From: Marsupella aquatica
Taxonomy: Eukaryota > Marchantiophyta
Assembly (NCBI GenBank): GCA_973895155.1
Contig: OZ316894.1
Coordinates: forward strand, 24,180,001-24,244,000
DNA length: 64,000 bases
Direction: 5' to 3'
Both the position numbers and the translations under genes were made by a program. Below are positions 23,203 through 34,219 of the stretch, piece by piece. Below the pieces are notes generated by a model. The model was not told where the DNA came from. It saw only the letters and a list, made by a program, of their open reading frames with translations, and searched no databases. Numbering within the stretch: the stretch's first letter is position 1; each line of letters opens with the position of its first letter.

Positions 23203-23499
23203 CCTACTTCAAAGATACAGCGAGAGGAGTCTATGTCGAGTGGAGGTGACTCACCAGTTTTGGTAGAGTTACAGGCAGCCGCACCACCAGTACTGGCAAA
23301 GGTACCGGCATCAGAAGAAGAGATGTCACTTTTAGAAGGAGAGGCACCAAATGCTGCACCAACATCAAAAGTAGAGGTCTCAGCTACAGAGGAGGACAAA
23401 TCATCGGGTGCAATTGCATCAAAAGTACCAGGGTCACCTCCGATTTCTGTTCTATTTCACATGTGTTCCAACTAAGAGTCCGGGATGGGAGGCTAGGAC

Positions 23500-26125
23500 G
23501 AGTCACATTTCATGACAACCAAATTTTCCTCGTGCTTCAAAGAGAGGGCGAGAGGACTCTATTCCGAGTGGCAGTCACTCACCGGCGAAGAGGAGGGCTA
23601 TCGAAGTGGAGGAAGAGGAGGAGGTAGAGGAAGAAGAAGAAAAAGATGAAGTGGAGGATGACAAGCATTCAGAACAAGACATTCACTGGGAAGAGTGTGC
23701 CACAGAGAGTGGAAAGGTTAGCGATTTTTTTTCCTTTGTTGTGTGATTACTGTTTTTTCAGAAACAATGTTCAAGCATATCTAACTTGGCTGTGAGCGAG
23801 ATCAGCAGATTGATATCCAAGGGTCTCACTTGACAGAGGAGGCATGCCCTCCACCTGGTACAATGACTACAGCTCTATATCCACACCAACGGATTGGTCT
23901 TGCATGGATGTTGGAACGCGAATCCGGAAAAAGCTCTCCAATTGGTGGGATGTTGGCGGATGACCAGGTACAAAAGCCCCCAAATTAAGCCGAAGTTTTC
24001 ATTCAGTGGGATACTTTGGGGGTATTTTTGGAGTATGTTAGGGGTACGCGCGCACCTTGTCTGCAAGTGAGTGGGTCCCTGACCATTTTCTTGGCTTGGA
24101 TTTTTTTAGGGAATGGGGAAAACCATGCATGTCATAGCGCTATTTCTCGCGAATCGCCCTCATAAGTGTGGGCCAACTCTAGTTGTTTGTCCAGCCAGCG
24201 TGGTGATTCAATGGGGCCAAGAAATAGCTGCAAGGACCTCCAAGATAGCAAAAGTGAAGGTCCTCCTCTACCACAACAAGAGGAATAAAGACATCAACTT
24301 TATTTCAAGCCATGACGTGGTTGTCACTACGTACTCAATCATGATAGGGGAGTCTCCCATTGCTCCAAAGACGTCCAGCGTGCCAAAAGGGAGTATGAAG
24401 AGACCTGTAAAAAAACCTAGACTTGCAGGTCCACTGTTTTTAAGATTAGTTGGCTTAGGTAGTCATGGATGAGTGTCATGTCATGAAAAATAAAACTAGT
24501 CAAAATTTCAAGGCCTCGCATTGTCTCAAGGCAGAGAGGAGGTGGTGCCTAAGCGGTACACCCATACAGAATGAGGCTTCTGATCTGTTTCCTTACTTTA
24601 GTTTTCTGAGGTATTATCCACTAGGAGAGTGGAAGGAATTCTCGCAGTTAAAGAAGCTGCTGAAGACAAGGCCAAAGATAGCGAATGGCATCCTCTCGAA
24701 ACACTTGGTTGCGATTGCGCTCAGGAGAGACAAAAGTAAGCGTGCATGCATATATCATGGTAGAGTTCACTTTGTTTAATCCCAAGCCTGATTTCTTTAT
24801 CAATTGTGCATTTACCCTGCCACTATGCTTACATGCAGGCATACTCCCACTGCCCCCTAAGACGATCGAGGTGCAAATTGTTGAATGGAGAACACAGCAA
24901 GAATGAAACGCTTATTTTGATCAGGAGGAAAAGAGTAAGGAGTTATACAAGGTACGTAAGGCTCTTAATAATCCCCAATGTTGAAGACGTATGAGAGTTC
25001 AATTTGATCCCTTGAAGGTGTCTGTTCGGTGGCAATTAATGTGCCTGTAATGTTGTAGGAATTCTGTGACGCCGAAAGAGGTGCCTTATCGAATGTGTTG
25101 AGCGTTCTGCTCCGGTTGCGACAATTTGCAATGCACCCGAAACTTCCTTCATTATGTAAAATTCGCGAAGAGGAGATCGGGAACAAAGTGCAAAGAACGC
25201 CCCTTAGTGAGCCTCAACGAGCCTGACTCGTGTCAGAGTTTCAACAATTGAAGATTGGAAGTGCTTGCGTGGACTGCAAGGTGAGTACAGTCACTCTGTG
25301 TACGGGGTATGATTGGGGTATGATTGAGGTATTTCAGTTAACGTGCTTTGCCTAACAATTTCTGTACGCACTCACTTTAACGGTTGGATTGTGCAGGGGG
25401 GCTTGATTGGAAGTCCATTTCAGATTTCTGGCTATGGCCATGTATACTATGGCATTTGTGCAATAGACCGGGAAGCTGGAACCTGCAAATCGGCAAAATG
25501 TTCAAAATACGTGACAGCCCAGGTCCTATACAGGCCAGCTGATTTGAGGCTAGTCAATGGTGGTGCGGAGTCAAAAGGGAAGGCGCGAAGAGAATATGAT
25601 GTCCGACACCCACCTTCTCCAAAATTTGATGCAGTCTTGGAAAACCTGAAGTCGATTCCGCTGGACACTACAGGACAGGGCAGCAGCGAAAGCTTTGTGC
25701 CCAGGCAGAAGGCTCTTGTTTTCTCACAATGGACTTCGTGTCTCGACATGCTTGAGCCACACATTCTGAAGGCTGGTCTAAAGTTCACAAGGATTGATGG
25801 AGGAATGAATTCCAATGTCAGAGAACAAGCCTTGAATGATTTCAAGACGATCCCAGAGGTACAACCATCATTATCCGTGCAGATCGGTGTCTGTATTTGT
25901 TCAAAGGGTAAACTCTTTATATTCTAATTAAACTATTTCTACTCATTTCATGCAGATCAACATTATCCTCTTGTCCTTGATGGCAATGAACACAGGACTC
26001 AACATCACTGAGGCTACACATGTTCTTATGGTAGACGGGTGGTGGAATCCCACGGTATAGGGCAAACAAGGCCGGTGAAAGTCGTCAGGTTTATCGCCGA
26101 AGATTCGATTGAGTTGAAGATTTTG
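23500..26125 (+). pseudogene. SNF2-family ATPase with RING finger (Rad5/Rad16-like), decayed
   Basis: An acidic nuclear-type leader (KRGRED, long Glu runs to about 23715) is spliced to SNF2 motifs: YPHQRIGLAWMLERE, LADDQ, then after an intron (about 23969-24109) GMGKT (Walker A), VVCPASVVIQW, MDECHVMKN (motif II, 24465) and WCLSGTPIQN (motif III). A RING-like C-x2-C...GH...C...C-x4-C lies between helicase halves, as in Rad5/Rad16/HLTF. Its first half ends at a donor at 25280 and its second begins after GTGCAG at 25397. Motif V (LMAMNTGLNITEATHV) is present. Motif VI is lost: WWNPT at 26040-26054 is followed almost at once by GQTRPVKVVRF, missing about 10-12 residues. Further damage includes indels before motif II (about 24440), a TGA after WRTQQE (24904) and a stop near 25222. 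It could not act as an ATPase now. Confidence 0.75.
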
Positions 26126-26264
26126 GAGCTGCAAGTAAGATTAGAAGTGCTTGCATGGACTGCAAGGTGAATAAAGTCACTCTGTGTATGGGGTATTATT
26201 GGGGTATTATTGGGGTATTTCAGTTCGCGTGCTTTGCCTAACAATTCCTGCATGCACTCACTAG
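25252..26264 (+). repeat. Direct duplication of a RING exon end plus intron
   Basis: The 125 bases at 25252-25377 reappear with about 85-90% identity at 26139-26264. They include the codons for GSACVDCK/RSACMDCK, the splice donor and an intron with repeats of GGGGTAT(G/T)ATT. The second copy follows the end of the helicase domain, so it is either a leftover of a tandem gene duplication or a misjoined copy. Confidence 0.85.
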
Positions 26265-27045
26265 TAATGATGAATTACGAATTCCATATATGTGGTCTCT
26301 AATTGTACGTATGTTGCATGTTTTGTGCAAAACAAAAAATGAGTGATGATCAGAGACATCATGTATGGCTGTGCAATCGGGAAAAAAGATAACATGGAAC
26401 AAAATCTGGAGTTCATATTGGGAGAGAATCGGCAGCAGAGGTTCAATGCATCAGAGTAGCTAGATGAGTTTTAGCTAAGGTTCTCTTCGGTGCTTGAGTC
26501 AGTTAGGCAGTGACACTCTTACTGTTCATTTACTTGTCAGTGCCACTCTCGTTTCCTCCCGTTGTGATTTTAGTGCAGCGGGACAACGATGAGACTAGGA
26601 GGACAGAGCCTGAGTGGGTCTTTCCTTGCCACATATGTACCTGTTCGAGCCTTCTGCGGGAGCATTATGAATTGAAAACTTCATCTTTGAATCACGTCCA
26701 CTGTTTCTCATGTCCATTGTTTCTTTGGTATTCTTTCTTGTGTTCTTTTGTGTGTGTCTAGGGTTTAGGTTATGCACTTGCAAGACACACCGAATGATTA
26801 CCTTAGGGACATAGGTAATTTACAAGCATAGCAGCCCGTCCACGTACTACAAGGAGATTTGGTTCCCTACTAAATATGGGACAAATACCTTACCATGAAT
26901 TGCTTTGATAAGAGGGGAATGAATTCCCAACTCATCTTCTGGAAATTACCCCCAATAGTAAGGGGGCGGGGAGCATGAGGTACGTTGGGGTTAATTTCCC
27001 TACTTACCCCCTATATTCCCCTCTTTCAAACTCCTAACCTTGCAG
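26265..27045. other. No recognisable gene; junction of two elements
   Basis: The sequence links the SNF2-like gene to the truncated Copia element. Short frames occur on both strands without domains, and no terminal repeat of either element is recognised. Confidence 0.35.
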
Positions 27046-28838
27046 ATCTTCCTTGTGAGTATATCCACACATACCTTGAGTAATCGTCTATGAACGTGAC
27101 ATAGTATAACCATCTAGAATGTGAGGGAGTAGGGGTTGGACCCCACACATCACTATGTACATACTCAAGTACCTCCTTGCTGGTGTGAGTTCCAACTCCA
27201 AAGGGTTTCCTGTGCTGCTTTCCTAGCACACAGTGCTCACAAAATTCCAACTTAGTTACAAGATTGCAAATTAGAAAGTAATCCTTTTTTCTGAAGAATA
27301 GCCAAACCTTTTTCACTCATGTGGCCCAAACGGAAGTGCCACAGCCGGGTCATCTCCTCATGAGATAAAGTTACATTGGCTTCATCACAGACTACACTGC
27401 CCTCCAAAATGTATAGATTGCTATGTCTCTTTCCCTTCAATACAACTTTAGTACCAGTTGAAACTTGAAGAACACCATTAGCAGAACTCCACTGATGACC
27501 ATTTGCTTCTAAAACTCCAAGTGAAATGAGATTTTTCATCATGTTGGGAATATGTCTCACATTCCTCAATGTTCTTACAGCACCATCAAACATCTGAAAT
27601 CTTACAGATCCAAGTCCAACAACTTGACATGGGATTCCATTTCCCATCAACACTGATCCGTTGGAAACCGTGTAAGAACTGAAACAATCTCTCCTAGAGC
27701 AAATATGAAAAGTACATGCACTATCTAGAATCCAGTCATCACTACCTGGATTTGACACTACGTTGAGAGCATAACCTTGACATCACAATATGTCATCATC
27801 ATCGAGTAAATCTACCTCATGCGAGCTCAATGCCGCGTTAGCAGAGGTAGTAGGGACCTTTACTCGACAATCCCTTTTCATGTGGCTAGGCTTGCCACAA
27901 TTTTAACATGCAAGAGGCTTCCTCTCTTGCGATTTCCCTCTGGATTTAGATCTCCCCTGTGATGTAGATCTAAACCTGTTCTGCCCATTCGTGCGCTGCG
28001 CTGCTCTTCCCCTGTTCACATTGAGCGTAGTGCCAGAAGAAGATGCTGTCTGTGATTGACCCAACTTCTTCTGAGCATCATCAGATAGCAAGGAGCTCAC
28101 CACTTCATTATACGAAATGGACTTCAGATCTCTGTACAAGAGCACCTGTTTCAAGCCCTGATATGACGGCGGTAAGGAGCTTAGCAGAAACAAGGCCTTA
28201 TCCTCATCTTCAACTCCTTTTCCCAGGTTTGACAAATCCACCGCTAGACTGTCAAACTCATCCAGGTGATCCTGCATCTTTCTCCCTTCTTTGAGCCTGA
28301 GGCTCATCAAGAGAGACTTCTTGTACAACCGGTCTGACACATCTTCTCGGTAGTACTTCTCTCTTAGAGCCTTGAACAGTGATGCGCAATCCGCATAATC
28401 ATCCAACTGCTTGATGATGTGCGGCTTGAGATAAAGCATCACTGCATTGACAGCAATCACCTGCTCTTGTCTCCACTGCTTCTCTGAAATCTCCTCCTCT
28501 CCATCATACTGCTCTCGCGAAGAGAGCAAATGAGCTAAGCCCATGGCTCGTAGAACACCCTTCACTTGCTTCTCCCATAGCAAGTAATTAGTACGACCAT
28601 CGTACTTCTCCACCTCAAACTTCACTCCTCCAAATCTAGCCATCTCCCTCTTCTTTCCAACTACCGACAGCTTTGGTAGTAACACAACTTCCTCCACTGC
28701 ACGCCGCACCGGTGATCGTACCGGTGTCACTAGTTCCTCCTCAAATGGTAGCAGCTCCTCCTTAGACTCTCTGTCTGACCATCGCGATCCTGAAGCTCCA
28801 CCGATGCCAATTCTTCCAGTATCCTTCGAGTCACTCAT
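27046..28838 (-). pseudogene. Copia gag-pol polyprotein, degraded
   Basis: Gag starts at ATG 28838 and stays open for 311 codons to TAA 27905-27903. It has the UBN2-type capsid region (YDGRTNYLLWEKQVKGVL, LLSSLPPSY) and an Arg/Ser-rich tail. Directly after the stop, in the same phase, comes the zinc knuckle (C)NCGKPSHMKRDC, so TAA replaced one codon just after its first Cys. A TGA follows at about 27786. Still in phase is the aspartic protease WILDSACTFHIC; Asp-Ser-Ala replaces the commoner Asp-Ser-Gly. Then comes the gag-pre-integrase box LWHFRLGHMSEKGL. A frame slip at about 27270-27300 leads to the integrase zinc finger end (CEHCVLGKQHRKPFG) and the first catalytic Asp region (HSDVWGP, FIDDYSRYVWIY). 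Coding stops there. Clearly non-functional. Confidence 0.9.
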
Positions 28839-30417
28839 ATAAAACAATCACAAAAAAACGTCTTTTTTCGAAACTTCTCATAAAACTCAAAACTCAACAC
28901 CGTTGCGTAGCCCACAAAGCTAGGAGTCCAATATTGAAAGCCGAAATCAAAATTGAAATTCGACAGAAAAGTTATTCAAATTTTGGTCAGGGTGGGTAAA
29001 ACCTTGGGAAACTCCCCCGTTTTGACCACCTCGGAGAATAACCAAAATACCAAGTACAACCCATCGTCAGAATCGCAATGAGATTGGTGCGCAGCGTTGC
29101 TAACTCCAGTGGCAACGTCCTCACCAAAAAAGAACCAAAAAAGTTACCATGTGGCGGATGGAATCCTTGTCGGACGGCCAAAAAACAACTCTCTGTTTTT
29201 TGGGAATATTCCCACACAGTCCAGCAGGTCTCACAGGGGGCCATTCCCCCTGTGGGAGCGGTTAAAATGGAGGGTGGCAGGTCCCGGCACATGAGGAAAC
29301 TAGGGAGAAGGAAAAAATGCTAAAAATGGGGCCTAAAGGGGGTGCTAAAGCCCCTTAAAGCCAAAAACAATTACCCCTGTATTCGGCCGGGGTCGCGCAT
29401 ACGGGGCCGGGAGTAGTAGTGACGGGCCAGGGCGCATGCTTCCGCATACTCGACAAAAAAAAATTAAAAAATTTGGGGCCGGGGAGGAGTAGCGACGGCC
29501 GGCCAGCTGTCGCGAGGGCAACCGGCGTCGCAAAGCAGTCAAAAGGGGGGGGGGTCGGGGCGGCTGTTTTTGCGCCGGCCGGCGCTGCGTAAACAGCCGC
29601 GACAGGGGGTAGCCGGGTATCGTAGCGGGATGTGAGAGGTTAAGTCGAGGGTATGGGAGGCCGGGGTGTGTATACATACTCCGTGTGTATAAACACAAAA
29701 AAAATCACACTAAAGTAACCAAAAAATTTGCCACTAAAAGTGAGAAAAATCCCGGTTACACACCTTAAACGCCGCAGTTTTAAACAAGAAAAATGAATGC
29801 CGCCGACGGGAAAAGTTGCCAAATTTCACCGGCACAGTCTGCTGCTTCAGCAGAGAAAATAATTCCGCCGCGTCGCCTTCACTCCGCGTCAAGTACCAAT
29901 CCCGGGCTCAAAACGACCGCCTCACCAAGATCAAACCGTTGAGCCGTAGCACTTCGCATTTCTTCCACCAAGTCGGACGTCACGAAGAGAAACCTGGTTC
30001 AGATGAGAACAAGCTCCATAGCTTGTGAAAAAACCTGAACGCCTCCTTCACTCGTCACGACACACTCGGTAACAACTCGGTAGCAATTCAACTACCGAAA
30101 TGACCAGCTCGCTTCAAGCTTCAACTTGAGCTATAATGTGCGATCCCTCCCGCACCGCACGGCTCACACCGTTGAAAAATGCGATCTCTGGTCTCTCCCC
30201 CGAAAAGCTGTCGAACACGAATAAAACCTGAATGACGCAAATTTCAATTCCTCCGCATACCTATCAGCGAGTTCTAACCACCGTTAGAAAGCCCTCTCAC
30301 TAACCTATCCTCACAGCCACACACATTCGAATTTCATGCGACGAAACTCCGAATGTACCATCGGCAATGAACGCTGGAAAAACCTGTCACGAAAAAACCT
30401 TGTCACCTCCCAGGCAT
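28839..30417 (-). other. Unusually long Copia leader with GC-rich stretch
   Basis: About 1.6 kb separates the primer-binding site from gag, while Copia leaders are usually far shorter. The part 29350-29640 is very GC-rich, with a G run at about 29545 and the palindrome GCGCCGGCCGGCGC near 29570. This suggests a further insertion in the leader, though no target-site duplication was found. Confidence 0.5.
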
Positions 30418-30429
30418 GCTCTGATACCA
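30418..30429 (-). other. Initiator-Met tRNA primer-binding site
   Basis: On the minus strand the sequence is TGGTATCAGAGC, the standard Copia primer-binding site complementary to initiator methionine tRNA. It lies two bases from the LTR end. Confidence 0.92.
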
Positions 30430-30431
30430 CT

Positions 30432-30775
30432 TGTTGAGCATAGACGACATTCGTAACAGCAAGCCCATGAACCATCCAACGCACAATAGTCGACACAGAG
30501 AGATACGTGGTTCACCTCCACATGAGGCTACGTCCACAAGAACACACAAGAGTTTTACTGCACTCTAGGCCGACCGGCCATACCAAGCATCCACAGCACA
30601 AGCTCTCCCTATCTCTCAACTAGCTCCATAACAATGAGCCTAAGTTCCACCAGGGTCTGGCATCAGCCCTGGCTATATGCACACCAGCACTACCGCTAAT
30701 ATTAGCTAAGTCTTAACCCGAGTTAGACTAACTCTGGTTAGCTCATGAGTCACAAGACTAGAGCAATATCTAACA
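30432..30775 (-). repeat. Copia 5' LTR, 344 bp
   Basis: On the minus strand the LTR begins TGTTAGATATT and ends TGCTCAACA, so it has the short TG...CA inverted ends (TGTT/AACA). A TATA-like GCATATAGCC lies inside at about 30675. The partner LTR is outside the truncated element. Confidence 0.8.
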
Positions 30776-33700
30776 ATATTCATAGAATATTCCATAAATT
30801 TAGGGGTAAAAAATATAGTAAAAATCAACTTTATTTTCTTAAGTTTTAGGGTGTTATTACTTGTAAACTCCACATGTGATATGGGCCCGCGAGGGAAAAA
30901 TGAATGTGTAGAAAAATTGTAATCTATATGTGACAATTGAGCTTATTTGGGTGCCACCTGGCCTCCTTGGTGGGAATTGTCTCCTTGGCTCATGAGTCAG
31001 TGCTTGCTTTCCCCCCTTTGTGGGGCTTTTGAATATTAAAAAATATTTTTGAGTAAATTAAGTTCATTTGGTTTTTACAATTGGGCAAACTACTTAAGGC
31101 CGTATGAATAAAATGTGAAGCACTCAATCTATTCAAAGTTTCATCTATTTTGAATAGATGAAACTTTATAAGGTCTTTACATAAGAACCAAATTAAATGT
31201 ACTTTAAATGTTATTTTTTAAAGTAAACTCTTAAAAATAGGTAGAGTAATTATGTGGAGGGGAAGAGTATTGGGAGAAAGCAGTGAAGCTCTCAATAAAA
31301 AACTGCTATGGCCACTGACATACTTTTAGGATAGAAGTGGTGATAGAGTTAGTGACAAAGAAAATTTATGGATAGATGTGCAGATTTGGTTACTGACATT
31401 GTACTTTATCTACAGAAATGTAAATAGCAATGTCCAAGTACACTTTTATGTTTTGATCCAGTCCATGCAGGTTTGGTTTATCCATGAGAGCTTCACTAAC
31501 AAAGTGCCAGTCCATCTGTGCTTTAACTTCAAGTATTAACCTCTTTGCAACTATTTGAAAAAGAAATAAAAAAGAAATGAAAAAGGACATTATTAACCTC
31601 TTTACAAGTATTAATAAAGCGTGCATAAGTATGGGGTACATGAACGAACTTAAACTGTCTACCATTTCTTATTTAGGGACACAAATTCAAGTGTAACCAA
31701 ATTAAAATTTACTTGGCCTAAGTTATTGTGAGTAACACTAATTTTGCACCTATAAGTACCGTCATTTTTTAACCTCTTTTGTCAATGGAGCCTATTGAAT
31801 GTTTAAATACGAAGAGTTCACTAGGGGGCAATGAGCATCTCGATGACAATCCAATCTGTCCAGTCAACCCTATTCTTACAGTCCACCACAAGTTCTGCCA
31901 TTTTCAGTGCTACCACTACCATCCAGATTGCCATCGAGGTTTCCAGCCATGGTGTGATGGTGTAACCCATATTGTCCATTTTGGTTTGGTGATCTACTCC
32001 TGAGGGAGTATTAACAGAAGCTCAAAACTCTGGCTCAAACTTGTCAAAGGTGGCACTGTGAAGGCAGCGTCTGGCAGGCAGGGATCCTGGTTTTTGACAT
32101 GGCAAGAGAGGGTGGGGCATGCAAAATGGGTTTGGCAAGGAGCTTGCAACAAAGATAATTGTCCCAGTCAGGTATTCCCCCCAACAGGTGGCGATGCAGG
32201 AGCGGGTGCAGTAAGTAGACAATCCATTAAAATAATAGAGTAGTTTCATGCACCTATCCAGTTTAATCATGCACTATGAGGGCTTAGTCATGCACTATGA
32301 GGGCTTCAGGGAGGAGGAGGCTAGGATGCGTGACAACAGCTACATATGGGAACTGCATAAGTGATTGTCCAATCATACAATTATTGGGTAGTCTATAAAT
32401 GATTTCCATTGCATTTATCACAGTCCACACCATGGATAAGTGCATGACCTCACAACACAATTATTAGGGGAAGTGCACCCCAAAGTGCATAACCCATTGT
32501 CCTTGCAATTATTAAGCGGGATTCATTGGTTTGTTGAATGGGCCTCTTGGCCTTCTCAGGGTCTTTCCTTTTACGCTCCCTCTTCATTGTGTCTTTTTTG
32601 CCTTTGGGATCAGGTCTCCTGTGTTCATGTATTTTTGGAAGTGTTATATATAGTGGGCAGTGTATAAATAATAATTTCAATGCACTGTCACAGTCCAGAC
32701 CGTGGATAAGCACAATCATTTAGGGAAGTGCTAGCATCTAATAATAATAAGTGCTAGTATCTAATAATAATAATAAGTGCTAGCTACCTTTCAAATGTAC
32801 GCTTAAAAGGTAAGGTCTTAGGCGTCCTACCTAGTCGTTCCAGTCCTCTGGATGACTGGATCTCTGTGTCTGATGAGAGGAATGACACTGTACCTCCTGC
32901 CTACTTTTCAATTTGATCTGTAGCAAACACCATTTTGCTCTGTAATAATTACCGTCTTTGGTGAGGTATGAAGAACGATCAGAAGAATTTCACTTTCAGT
33001 CGACTGAATGATGATTCGCTTGAAAAGTCCCACTCGGACCATACTATTAATGACGGGAGAAGTAAGAGTCTCGAACTGAGCTTGCGAGACGATCATCGGT
33101 ATCCCTCTGAGCTCCTGGAAGTTTCACAGCTGCTTCAAGGTTTAACTACAGTTCGGAGGTGTGAAAAGAAAATGAGTTCGGAGCAAAACCTGCAGTTCAA
33201 GGTGTGAAAAGCCAATGATGTCCGCTCGTGTGAGCCACCTACTCAAGTGCCACACACACGTTACTCATGCTTTTGTCGGCAAATTTGAGCGTCGGATGTC
33301 GTCGTTGGTACCTGTATGGATTATGGCAACAGTGAATGTCAGAGTCAAAGGTACGCCAGGATGAAGTGTTGCGGCCAAACTGCCAAAGTATATAATTCAA
33401 CGCATGCATTTGCATGTTGAACACGATCGAAGCTGCATTTCGTAGATCAGACCGTAGAGGATGCATGCCCCGCAAGAAAATCACTACGATGGCTTTCGCA
33501 AGGCTTAAATCAACGAACGATGAGCACAATCTGAGCGCCTTTGGAAAGATTGACGCTTAAATTGATAAGGTCTGTGTGGTTTGCTCGAGCTGTAAGAAGA
33601 TTGTTGTTGCTTAAACCTAGGCCGTTGCCTGCTTTTCAAGTCTCTAATTCTATTGGGAGTGTTTTGAATCGGATTGACTGTCACTGTAAGACCATTGCGA

Positions 33701-34219
33701 ACACAGAAAGTGCCTCGAGCATGTCTGACCTCGCTGGAAAGCTTGAATAATCTCCCTTCGTTCGTCTTAGTGAGAGACCAGACCGCAAACATGATTTATT
33801 AGAGATTTTAGATTTGATCAATAAAAGGTCCCAAATTGACAATTTCTAATTTCGAACAGGCTAGGCTAGATCGTAAAGGCTTCATTCCAGGATAGTAAAT
33901 GAACGAGGAGTGCAGAACATCCATCTTCTTAGATTTTTCCCTTTTTTTCCTGGCGCTTTGGATAGTGGAAAGATGTCGACAAGTGAGTTTCAATGGTTTA
34001 GACACTGGAACTTTGGTCACTCTTGCTCGCAAACAATCCAAGAGGGATTGATTTGAGACTAAGAGCATTATTAATGCAGGATTGGTACTATTGCCTTGGC
34101 ACAGCCCGGCCCTCCAATCGATCTGGCGTTGGAGAGAACTTCATAATCGAAATGGTTGTGATCAATCAGAAGTTCTAGCTGGCAAGGGATCCCTCCCGGA
34201 CATATACGCCGGTACGAGG
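30776..34219. other. Intergenic; upstream region of the PDR transporter
   Basis: I see no gene. The first kilobase is A/T-rich. Several open frames of 60-95 codons lie on both strands without known motifs. The last few hundred bases should contain the promoter and 5' untranslated region of the transporter; no TATA box could be singled out. Confidence 0.4.

Larger units (their letters stand above)
21725..23475 (+). pseudogene. Accessory transposon protein, acidic and repeat-rich
   Basis: An exon begins after the acceptor GTACAG at 21724; no ATG start is visible at this edge. About 230 residues form a globular region (for example FRGATHTFNREVLRAAFAFP and MWVYWAYWWDTIRVRDHF), weakly like the plant transposon-protein domain that is also seen in the nested element. 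A one-base slip before 22475 leads into five 10-residue acidic repeats (GSxEDEEGxx), then a short coiled coil ending at about 22870. After another slip comes a Pro/Ala/Glu-rich stretch with a 72-bp (24-residue) tandem duplication. The function is unknown. It lies between the transposase and the SNF2-like gene in the same orientation, so it is probably part of the same composite element. Confidence 0.45.
27046..30775 (-). mobile_element. Truncated Copia (Ty1-type) retrotransposon
   Basis: On the minus strand the order is LTR (30775-30432), initiator-Met primer-binding site (30429-30418), long leader, gag, protease, gag-pre-integrase and the start of integrase, ending abruptly near 27046. Reverse transcriptase, RNase H, polypurine tract and the 3' LTR are absent, so the element was truncated after insertion or captured by a rearrangement. 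Confidence 0.9.

Noticed and set aside
34082-34219. Longer N-terminus of the PDR transporter from an upstream non-MAS start
   Set aside because: The extra 46 codons do not look like PDR sequence; ATG 34220 gives a typical N-terminus.
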